Below, piece by piece: positions 20,002-22,168 of a stretch of DNA of 22,168 nt (the stretch's first letter is position 1; the number at the start of each line of letters is the position of its first letter). Source of the DNA: Sphacelaria rigidula. Its lineage: Eukaryota > Phaeophyceae > Sphacelariales. Both the position numbers and the translations under genes were made by a program. The notes beneath the pieces are model-generated. The model made no database searches and was not told the DNA's origin. It worked only from the letters and a program-made list of their open reading frames with translations. The DNA lies in the NCBI GenBank assembly GCA_964200075.2, contig CAXNAA020000349.1, positions 1 through 22,168 of the forward strand, read 5' to 3'.

Positions 20002-21642
20002 CGTTGAAGGTATGATGAGAAGAAAATCACGCCAAACCCAATGCTGTACCTGAGACGCTCCCCTACAGATCAGCACAGACCTTCCTGTTGAAGGATCGTC
20101 GTTGTTGGCGACGATTGCCTCGAACCGGCAGCGGTATGACCGCATCTCGGTTGGCCGAAAGTGTGCCGAAACGTAACGATGCTCGTGCGGCGGAATCTCC
20201 CACGTTTCGGGATGCACCGTAAAGGCGGCGATATCTGCTTCACCCAAGGCGTCCGTGTCAGCCCCTGCCGCTGCTCCTTTGCCTCCTTTTCCCGCTTTCC
20301 CCTACAGTTCAGATCCGAGGAGCGAGAGGGGCGCGTGTATGCAACGGAGACACCCGTTTTGTTGCCCACGCAACCGACCTTGCGCGAACTCAGCACTCGT
20401 GCACCCGCACTCACCTCCGTTCCCAATAATTGTTGCAACCGCCCCACGGCCCCGGCAGCGGATAGGAAAGTGGAAACGGATCAACATAGTGAATTTAGCG
20501 CGAGATGTTTGAGGTGCCCATCGGCGGAACGACGTGCCGTCACCACACAAGTGTTCCACAGTGCATTTGGGGTATTTAGTCAATGTCAGCTTTGCCGCAG
20601 GAGGATGTCAACATGCTAGTTTTGTGAGGACGTATCCATATTCAAGTCTTTGGCTTTAGCACTCTTTGTTCTGGGTCTCGTTTGCTCCTCCGTTAGCGGC
20701 CTACTAACGGTTGGGCAACCTTCGCGAGGAAACGCTTCGATTTCTCATGTATCATGATTTCTCCCCTCTCGGTTAGTACCCCAACATGTTGAAATAATAC
20801 GTCCATTCCATGTGCTCTAGTCTTCGTGGCGTTCCGGACGCGACCTCGCCTCGTCACAACCAAGGGGTCACTGGTATTGGGCGTCAGAAGTGTTAGAGGA
20901 CTCAGATGAAAATGATCAACGTAGACACCAACAGTTAAGCGCGCTCTACGAGAAAATAACTTTTTCCTCCTCTCATTGGTCGTATTTCCCACCATTCTGT
21001 CGTATTTGAAGATGTGTAGATACACATACCACTTCCGTTTTTCCAACGTGTCGCGACGTTTCCGACACGAACGCGCCTCGTCAGCCAAAGAGTGGCTGGA
21101 ACTGGGAGTCTTGGGGAAAAGAAACCGCAGGGAGGATGAAGGGAATCAGAAATAAACCGCTCAGGTTGCGGCTAAAACGGACCTATGTCCTTTGGTGTCC
21201 TCACTTTGGAGGTTTCCGTAGCAGCGGGGTCCCCTGGTGCAGCGGCGGAAGAGATTGCAAAGCGGACCATGCACGGAATCTTATTGCCGTTGGTTATCTT
21301 GAAACGTTCGCACACGCCGGCAGGAGCCTGGCTAGACACCACGCTGACGTCGATGTACGTGGTCGAACCGGACGAAAACAGAGAAGGCGGGGAGAGCGAT
21401 GGTTGTTTCGGTGTACGCATCAAAACGTTGGAAGGGCTGATCGGAAGGGCAAACCGTGGAAGGCGTAGTAGACTAGCGGCGTTGACACGTCTCCACATGC
21501 ATCTCGTAGACTTTCGGGAATCGATGGTGCAGACTTCGCAACTTTTGGCATCGGTCGACGGTTTTTCATTGTCGCCATAACCGTGACCTTCATCACTACC
21601 ATCCTTACCAGCATTGTCTGCTTCGGCGCCGTTCTCGCGTAC
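2091..21642 (-). CDS. HYDIN: HYDIN-like axonemal central-pair protein, internal part, 16 exons
   Basis: One multi-exon gene on the minus strand. Exons are 21205-21642, 20081-20301, 18733-18835, 17770-17868, 16919-17044, 15517-15726, 14869-15050, 13357-13494, 12622-12754, 11310-11431, 9912-10079, 8549-8738, 7693-7749, 5588-5790, 3576-3741 and 2091-2306. They total 2772 nt and 924 codons in one open frame, and every junction is GT/AG with matching phase (0 or 2). The translation follows the order of HYDIN segments: the IPPHEHRYV motif, GKGTMPTVTL, the LILRNDG strand, GHLPAG, VEWDD, PFSVEP, FYVVNPTN and FFRFKIPEHG. HYDIN is a giant ASH/MSP-repeat protein of the C2 side of the ciliary central pair, needed for normal beating. 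Repeated Ig-like ASH modules are each split over two to four exons. Start and stop lie outside the window. Family assignment rests on remembered family sequence, not on a search. Other ASH proteins of cilia (CFAP47, CFAP65, DLEC1) are less likely because the segment order matches HYDIN throughout. Confidence 0.9.
2307..3575 (-). other. Intron 15 (1269 bases)
   Basis: Contains the ACC/ACT/CTG trinucleotide array at 3390-3485, about 90 bases beyond the donor. The rest (2307-3380) is AT-rich with no recognised feature. Confidence 0.78.
3390..3485. repeat. Mixed trinucleotide array (ACC, AAC, ACT, GCT)
   Basis: Compound array in intron 15, close to the exon 15 donor. Confidence 0.9.
3576..3741 (-). 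CDS. HYDIN: HYDIN exon 15 (residues 798-852)
   Basis: Acceptor AACCTCCAG|GTTT, donor GCGGAG|GTATGT. It encodes FYVVNPTNIGYDFSWESQGN, a short bridge with WRCVTQRGMILAG, and KRGEMVFEFTPDDMETAE. The N-P-T-N-x-x-Y-x-F-x-W strand and the following C-x-T-x-x-G-x-[IL] strand with F-x-F-x-P are the two halves of a HYDIN ASH module. The exon ends in phase 0 directly before FFRFKIPEHG. Confidence 0.94.
4690..4870. repeat. Long purine-rich tract
   Basis: Mostly A and G on the plus strand, including AAAGAAAAAGAAAGAGG and GAGAGAGAGAGG. A shorter similar tract is at 4325-4425. Both lie in intron 14. Confidence 0.85.
5405..5470. repeat. TTC-rich pyrimidine tract
   Basis: Repeats of TTCTTCTTTTTCTTC in the same intron as the purine tracts and about 120 bases inside the exon 14 donor. 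Confidence 0.9.
5588..5790 (-). CDS. HYDIN: HYDIN exon 14 (residues 730-796 plus split Arg797)
   Basis: Acceptor CTTCTGCAG|GAA, donor AGAAG|GTATGG. It encodes EPLSLLLRGRSLRPVCHFAL, then QESPDYLQRRQ, a linker, and VRVLEVISRGTHVRNTR. The G-R-S-x-x-P-x-C-H-F-x-L-x-x-S-x-D-Y-[IL] string is one of the most distinctive HYDIN features and identifies the family with high confidence. The split Arg joins to FYVVNPTN of exon 15. Confidence 0.94.
5878..5995 (+). repeat. SINE-like copy A, tRNA-related head
   Basis: An A-box-like TGGTGTAATGGTA is followed by a B-box-like GGGATCGATTCCCGCC, then CTTGGGTATCTTCTTCGAAG and ATCTAATTCC. The segment from GGATGGA to ATCTAATTCC aligns with 17384-17451 (copy B). The 3' part of the family is absent here. 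Confidence 0.6.
6056..6140 (+). repeat. Dispersed repeat R1, copy 2 (partial)
   Basis: Includes CACAAAGCCGGGACGGAGCA and TTTCGCCGGACCAGGCT. The preceding GCCATAGTCGTCAGACCATT resembles 6644-6663, which lies after the core in copy 3, so the unit may have been tandemly arranged. Confidence 0.65.
6469..6690 (+). repeat. Dispersed repeat R1, copy 3
   Basis: GGTAACCTGGTAGACTAG, CACCAACCCCATCGGGGGTC and GGACGGAGCACGCCGGGTT match copy 1. The downstream GCCTTAGTCGTTTGACCATT matches copy 2. Confidence 0.7.
6750..6888 (+). repeat. SINE-like copy D, tail part
   Basis: Shares with copies B and C the order GCGGTGCGGGAGTGTTGAT, GGTACCAAAATGCAAG, GGGTAGATATGAGCTGATCC and GGACTCGTCCCGATGAACGG, ending in AAAAGTGTGAC. 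No tRNA-like head directly upstream. Confidence 0.6.
7693..7749 (-). CDS. HYDIN: HYDIN exon 13, 57-base micro-exon (residues 711-729)
   Basis: Acceptor GCACTGCAG|GTG, donor AACCAG|GTGAGC, phase 0 at both ends. It encodes VDDFLYALSAKMSTLPANQ. In HYDIN the same place reads V-x-D-F-x-x-x-L-x-x-x-x-x-x-L-P-x-x-x-Q, continuing the ASH strand that ends exon 12 and leading into the G-R-S strand of exon 14. The smallest exon in the window. Confidence 0.9.
7750..8548 (-). other. Intron 12 (799 bases)
   Basis: Contains a pair of exact 17-base inverted repeats 214 bases apart (7998-8245, listed separately) and a short GAAGTG tandem run at 8199-8222. Nothing else recognised. Confidence 0.78.
7998..8245. 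repeat. 17-base terminal inverted repeat pair
   Basis: GAGTCATGCTACGATAG at 7998-8014 is exactly inverted at 8229-8245, and both arms continue inward into G or C runs. Could be the ends of a small non-autonomous element of 248 bases. No clear target-site duplication. Confidence 0.6.
8549..8738 (-). CDS. HYDIN: HYDIN exon 12 (residues 648-710)
   Basis: Acceptor CCCTCCAG|CCAA, donor CAGGAG|GTAAGA. It encodes QLLTSRPFISWRDV, a Gly/Asp-rich loop, then CPFSVEPYSGEIEAGTEQTF and TVRFAPQE. The F-x-[IV/F]-S-W end of the first strand pair and the P-F-S-V-x-P-x-x-G-x-[IV]-x-x-G-x-x-x-x-F-x-V-x-F-x-P strand are standard for this HYDIN module. The acceptor was picked because it gives the expected 14-residue spacing from exon 11 to the F-x-S-W motif. 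A second possible acceptor (CATCAGCAG near 8648) would remove that strand. Confidence 0.88.
9465..9756 (+). repeat. SINE-like copy C
   Basis: A tRNA-like start (GGGTCTAACTGGTAAACC) is followed by GAATTCTTC, GGGGTATCTAATTTC, then the tail GCGGTGCGGTAGTGCTGAT, ATATCAAAATGCCAGAC and CGACTCGTCCCGAGAAAGAG. The tail aligns well with copies B and D; the head is more diverged. Confidence 0.6.
9834..9899. repeat. CTA then CTG trinucleotide microsatellite
   Basis: About 17 CTA units followed by five CTG units, next to the exon 11 donor. Confidence 0.95.
9912..10079 (-). CDS. HYDIN: HYDIN exon 11 (residues 592-646 plus split codons)
   Basis: Acceptor GTTTTGTAG|GCAC, donor GTCAG|GTAGTC. It encodes HEPLEGTVSSKRPLRCSGVA, then DRARYEIV, then VIPFKNTAMFQCRGHTFTV. 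The pattern of L-x-x-S-x-V-A-D-x-A-x-Y followed by I-x-F-K-x-T-x-M-[FY]-Q-x-R is characteristic of HYDIN and opens a new ASH module. A stop codon follows immediately in the intron. A trinucleotide array starts only 12 bases beyond the donor dinucleotide. Confidence 0.92.
10080..11309 (-). other. Intron 10 (1230 bases)
   Basis: No repeat family, second gene or regulatory element recognised. The open frame at 10491-10862 (minus) has no recognisable motif and looks accidental. Confidence 0.75.
11310..11431 (-). CDS. HYDIN: HYDIN exon 10, Lys-rich linker (residues 551-590 plus split Arg591)
   Basis: Acceptor AATTTTCAG|GGC, donor CCGCG|GTACGT. It encodes GKKAKKGKEPVIDVPPTPTL then a stretch ending YSVQPEP. 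Low-complexity Lys/Pro linker, so the sequence itself is weak evidence. Both phases fit the neighbours, the codons are GC-rich, and the PEP-x-H join with exon 11 resembles the HYDIN text at this place. Confidence 0.75.
11432..12621 (-). other. Intron 9 (1190 bases)
   Basis: About a third is a tandem duplication with a period near 213 bases (12029-12455, listed separately). The remaining 600 bases (11432-12028) show nothing recognisable. Confidence 0.78.
12029..12455. repeat. Tandem duplication, period about 213 bases
   Basis: Two units, about 12029-12240 and 12241-12455. Shared blocks are TTTCACACAAAT[AG]GCGAC, GTTCTATTCTC, GTAGCCTCCCT, CCTCTACCGTGATAGGTGA and the end GGTTCTCAA, at a spacing of 211-218 bases. 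Lies in intron 9. Confidence 0.8.
12622..12754 (-). CDS. HYDIN: HYDIN exon 9, W-D-D linker (residues 507-550)
   Basis: Acceptor GAGCGCAG|GGTATC. It encodes VSLRNIDVEWDDSKTQLREA followed by a Glu/Ala-rich helix-like stretch TEEDMAALLQQEAAAKG. HYDIN proteins have a W-D-D motif at this place between two ASH modules, so the segment order supports the exon even though it is a linker. The 3' end has two in-frame donors three bases apart: AAG|GTGGTA at 12625 and GTG|GTAAGG at 12622. I chose the second because it fits the donor consensus better. The choice adds or removes one Val. Confidence 0.85.
13004..13070. repeat. Interstitial telomere-type repeats, head to head
   Basis: TTAGGG units (13004-13020) are followed by a 12-base spacer and then inverted units reading CTAACC (13033-13070, with one variant CTAGCC). 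The two halves can pair as a hairpin. Lies in intron 8. Confidence 0.9.
13126..13194. repeat. CAA trinucleotide microsatellite
   Basis: About 22 CAA units in intron 8. Confidence 0.95.
13357..13494 (-). CDS. HYDIN: HYDIN exon 8 (residues 461-505 plus split codons)
   Basis: Acceptor CACTTTTAG|CCAC, donor ATCAG|GTGTGC. The first base completes Ser460 and the last two start Arg506. It encodes HKHFKFYPSVGHLPAGSRRE, then IAASFRPEEPVKYESEPVEF and ATQRI. The F-x-x-G-x-L-x-x-G-x-x-x-x-[IV]-x-x-x-F pattern and the following basic R-I-R match the HYDIN segment that precedes its conserved W-D-D linker. Reading past the donor soon meets a stop, which supports the border. Confidence 0.9.
13495..14868 (-). 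other. Intron 7 (1374 bases) with assembly gap
   Basis: Contains ten Ns at 13810-13819 flanked by two similar copies of the same GC-rich sequence and several poly-G runs (13721-13736, 13862-13877). The rest (about 13920-14868) holds no recognised structure. Confidence 0.8.
13810..13819. other. Assembly gap (10 Ns)
   Basis: Ten ambiguous bases. The sequence starting at 13675 (GTACTGTGCGCCCTAG) reappears as a slightly different copy right after the gap at 13820 (GTACTGGGCGCCCTGG), each copy followed by a G run. This suggests an unresolved or duplicated assembly rather than a measured gap. Confidence 0.95.
14869..15050 (-). CDS. HYDIN: HYDIN exon 7 (residues 400-459 plus split Ser460)
   Basis: Acceptor CTCTGCAAG|GTG, donor GCTAG|GTGAAA (phase 2). 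The first 33 residues are an Ala/Pro-rich linker not recognised. From about residue 436 the text AQLVGKEVTFSLWNQGATAS and RFYFA is the first strand pair of an ASH module (G-x-x-x-x-x-F-x-[LV]-x-N-x-G pattern). It completes with SHKHFKFYPSVGHLPAG of exon 8. Confidence 0.85.
15051..15516 (-). other. Intron 6 (466 bases)
   Basis: The shortest intron in the window, moderately AT-rich, with no repeat or motif recognised. Confidence 0.75.
15517..15726 (-). CDS. HYDIN: HYDIN exon 6 (residues 330-399)
   Basis: Acceptor CCGACTGTAG|GAA, donor GACCAG|GTTTGT, phase 0 at both ends. It encodes ERKSMDVLFQPRCQP, an LKMTVLHNQFDATTFLLHG strand pair, and SHDVVFEDLPG. In HYDIN the corresponding stretch (D-V-x-F, then x-N-x-x-x-x-T-x-x-x-x-G, then a short acidic D-[IV]-x-x-[DE] segment) closes one ASH module and leads into the next. 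Confidence 0.9.
15829..15965. repeat. CTAT/CATC tetranucleotide microsatellite
   Basis: Imperfect CTAT units followed by CATC units, then CTTT units to about 16005. Lies in intron 5. Confidence 0.95.
16110..16536. mobile_element. Foldback (MITE-like) element with about 200-base inverted arms
   Basis: Left arm about 16110-16309 and right arm about 16336-16536 are inverted copies with a central loop of about 26 bases. Matching blocks include the outer CGTGATTT and GGGGATGGATTT, GGGGATGAGAACCCGGAGAA, ACACCAAATCTTCGAAATAT, and GGATTTCG[AG]TAACCGAAATG. ATAA flanks both ends (16106-16109 and 16537-16540), consistent with a 4-base target-site duplication. No transposase frame fits inside, so it is non-autonomous. 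It lies in HYDIN intron 5. Confidence 0.85.
16919..17044 (-). CDS. HYDIN: HYDIN exon 5 (residues 288-329)
   Basis: Acceptor CATGCTACAG|GGT, donor CCAAAG|GTGCTA, phase 0 at both ends. The first half is a charged linker (GEGKEGDASVGMVESVTKKR). It ends GDFLFAAAGGSITLQPK, which runs straight into ERKSMDVLFQP of exon 6, forming the S-x-x-L-x-P-x-E-x-x-x-x-D-V-x-F pattern of an ASH domain. The continuity of motif and phase with exon 6 is the main evidence. Confidence 0.88.
17045..17769 (-). other. Intron 4 (725 bases)
   Basis: Holds a near full-length SINE-like element (about 17345-17655, listed separately). Positions 17045-17340 hold nothing I recognise apart from a 13-base direct repeat near 17240-17270 (TGAGCTTTTCTCTAG followed by TGAGCTTG). 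Confidence 0.75.
17345..17655 (+). repeat. SINE-like copy B, near full length
   Basis: Head with B-box-like GGGCTCGATCCCTGCC, body GGGGTTAAATTTTGAAGCAT and CTGATTTCC, tail GCAGTGCGGGAAGGCTGACG, CGAGACCAAATTGCGAGGCT, AAGATGGGCTGATCC and GGGCTTGTCCCGAAGAAGGG, ending AAAGCGTGAC followed by seven As. Confidence 0.65.
17770..17868 (-). CDS. HYDIN: HYDIN exon 4 (residues 255-287)
   Basis: A short 99-base exon. Acceptor TTGCGCTCAG|GTG, donor ACCCAG|GTTCGT, phase 0 at both ends. It encodes VSARKSRRIPLILRNDGILP and VSCLFEMELPDTQ, the R-N-D-G-x-L-P strand-turn-strand of an ASH module that in HYDIN follows directly after the segment in exon 3. It is too short to stand out as an open frame and was found by looking for that motif and checking borders and phase. 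Confidence 0.9.
17869..18732 (-). other. Intron 3 (864 bases)
   Basis: No transposon or second gene recognised. A 17-base string at 17903-17919 recurs exactly at 3939-3955 (see findings). Confidence 0.75.
18733..18835 (-). CDS. HYDIN: HYDIN exon 3 (residues 221-254)
   Basis: Acceptor GACAACAG|GATGG, donor GGAGAG|GTGAAG. It encodes MEFLLSGKGTMPTVTLESP followed by LERDQTGAVLMDFGE. The first part is the last strand of the preceding ASH module with the G-x-G-T-(L/M)-P turn conserved in HYDIN. The second starts the next module. The first base completes Arg220, and the exon ends in phase 0. Confidence 0.9.
19610..20024 (+). repeat. SINE-like copy E, interrupted by poly-G
   Basis: The head resembles the one at 22065: CCCCGATGGTCAAACTGGCA as A-box region and TGTGGGTTCGATTCCCC as B box. 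The tail (from about 19790) has GCTGCGGAGTTCTGGTTCAA, GGGAAGAGATTACTCAATC and GCGGATTCGTCCCAAAGAAG. It then runs into G tracts and ends GTTGAAGGTATGATGAG, as copy C does without the G expansion. Confidence 0.6.
19886..20001. repeat. Poly-G tracts (runs of 18 and 39)
   Basis: G-rich stretch with runs at 19941-19958 and 19963-20001, interrupted by a few A, T and C. It sits inside the 3' part of SINE copy E. Confidence 0.95.
20081..20301 (-). CDS. HYDIN: HYDIN exon 2 (residues 147-219 plus split Arg220)
   Basis: Acceptor CTGTAG|GGG. The exon opens with a Gly/Lys/Ala linker (GKAGKGGKGAAAG), as seen between HYDIN modules. It continues with AFTVHPETWEIPPHEHRYVS and a FRPTEMRSYRCRFEAIV strand, the C-terminal half of an ASH domain and one of the best HYDIN signatures here. 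I chose the donor AAG|GTCTGT at 20081/20080 because the split AG plus G of exon 3 restores Arg and gives the expected run into MEFLLSGKGTMP. A later GT at 20049 (CAG|GTACAG) would add 31 bases and break the frame into exon 3. Confidence 0.88.
20302..21204 (-). other. Intron 1 (903 bases)
   Basis: Sequence between the exon 1 donor and the exon 2 acceptor (GAACTGTAG). It contains an open frame of about 130 codons (20693-21088, minus) that matches nothing I know and looks accidental. Two loosely similar 38-base stretches (20827-20865 and 21050-21088), both containing CCTCGTCA, may be a decayed direct repeat. Confidence 0.75.
21205..21642 (-). CDS. HYDIN: HYDIN exon 1 of window (residues 1-146)
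   Basis: The frame is open from about 21666 down to the donor AAA|GTGAGG at 21205/21204. The C-terminal half is clearly an ASH module: ERFKITNGNKIPCMVRFAI at about residues 113-131 is the typical strand pair found in HYDIN. The N-terminal part is acidic and low in complexity (VRENGAEADNAGKDGSDEGH), then basic, and is not recognised. I placed the 5' border after ACACAG at 21643. Closer acceptors, for example after CCGATCAG near 21448, are also possible, so the first 60-65 residues may be intronic. The exon ends in phase 0. Confidence 0.65.
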
Positions 21643-21993
21643 CTGTGTACCACCTCCATGATGGTTTTACACAGTCACTGGTGTATCCACGACGAATTGA
21701 CTACTTTGTCCTGTCTTCAATAACTGTCGACGGTTCATTGTTATCAGATGGAGCATGCGGCTTTATCAGAAATCGTTTATTTACGTAGGGTGCACATCTG
21801 TTCTGATCATTAAAACAAAACATCGCTTGGATGTTGGATATTTAACAATTCCACACAGTTCGACCGTGAGACATGGCATGCAACTTATTCCGGGGAAACA
21901 TGCAAAATAACCGAAACGCCTTCGGCAAAACAGTCCACAGTCACAACCGGTCGGATCTGCGCCGCTCCTTGTGCATGTCTCATATTCATAACA

Positions 21994-21995
<2 letters not shown>

Positions 21996-22043
<48 letters not shown>

Positions 22044-22045
22044 TA
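21996..22045. repeat. CAT trinucleotide microsatellite
   Basis: About 15 CAT units directly upstream of the tRNA-like sequence. Confidence 0.95.
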
Positions 22046-22064
22046 TCGCCACCACCACCAAGCC

Positions 22065-22149
22065 GGTCGCCCCGGTGGCTCAGTTGGTAACCTCGTAACC
22101 TGACGGTTGAATTGTGGGGTTCGATTCCCGGAGCGACCCGGGAGTTTTT
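22065..22149 (+). repeat. tRNA-like SINE head or tRNA pseudogene
   Basis: Contains an A box (GGTGGCTCAGTTGGTA), a B box (GGGGTTCGATTCCC), complementary ends GGTCGC/GCGACC and a TTTTT stretch at 22145 like a Pol III terminator. A canonical cloverleaf does not form: there are about four extra bases before the D arm and weak T-stem pairing. I therefore favour a tRNA-derived repeat over a working tRNA. Confidence 0.5.
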
Positions 22150-22168
22150 CTTACACCATGCCCAACAG

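Larger units (their letters stand above)
18836..20080 (-). other. Intron 2 (1245 bases)
   Basis: Holds a SINE-like element (19610-20024) whose 3' part is interrupted by very long G tracts; both are listed separately. Positions 18836-19600 show no recognisable structure or coding potential. Confidence 0.8.
21643..22168. other. Upstream flank, probably intron
   Basis: No coding segment recognised on either strand. Holds the CAT microsatellite and a tRNA-like sequence, both listed separately. Confidence 0.6.

Noticed and set aside
19757-20053. Gly-rich and Pro-rich frames
   Set aside because: Translation of the poly-G tract.
20693-21088. 131-codon minus-strand frame in intron 1
   Set aside because: Considered as an extra exon or transposon remnant, but exons 1 and 2 already join in phase with a continuous domain, and the frame has no motif I recognise.
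22065-22138. Functional tRNA gene
   Set aside because: A and B boxes are present but the D-arm spacing and T-stem pairing do not form a proper cloverleaf, and similar sequences occur as SINE-like heads elsewhere in the window.

Overview
This is a piece of a eukaryotic nuclear genome. It has long spliceosomal introns (466-1902 bases), many microsatellites, tRNA-derived SINE-like repeats, a foldback element, TTAGGG telomere-type repeats and one 10-base assembly gap. Almost all of it is the interior of one minus-strand gene. I assembled sixteen exons between about 21642 and 2091 by matching GT/AG borders, reading phase and the known HYDIN domain pattern. They join into one uninterrupted frame of 924 codons (2772 nt) with no stop or frameshift. 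The product is a HYDIN homologue, the giant ASH/MSP-domain protein of the central-pair apparatus of motile cilia and flagella. Both ends of the gene lie outside the window: no start or stop codon was found, and HYDIN proteins are usually about 4500-5100 residues.

Layout from the 5' end of the gene (right) to the 3' end (left): 22168-21643 is probably intron, with a tRNA-like SINE head and a CAT microsatellite. Exons 1-3 (21642-18733) carry one ASH module. Exons 4-6 (17868-15517) carry a second. Exons 7-8 (15050-13357) carry a third. Exons 9-10 (12754-11310) are a charged linker. Exons 11-13 (10079-7693) form a fourth module, and exons 14-16 (5790-2091) a fifth plus the first strands of a sixth. 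Positions 1-2090 hold no exon I can recognise and are probably a long intron.

The remainder of the window is intron sequence with repeat insertions. The most notable is a 427-base near-perfect palindrome at 16110-16536 with a 4-base target-site duplication. Others are a SINE-like family in at least five places, a head-to-head interstitial telomeric repeat at 13004-13070, a 213-base tandem duplication at 12029-12455, a second dispersed repeat (95-210, 6056-6140, 6469-6690), very long G tracts, and trinucleotide arrays just downstream of splice donors.

The organism must have motile flagella or cilia at some life stage. Intron-rich structure, introns near 1 kb, GC-rich exons and TTAGGG repeats are compatible with a brown alga or related stramenopile, but this is inference from style and not a proven assignment. 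I saw no bacterial, phage or CRISPR features and no second gene.
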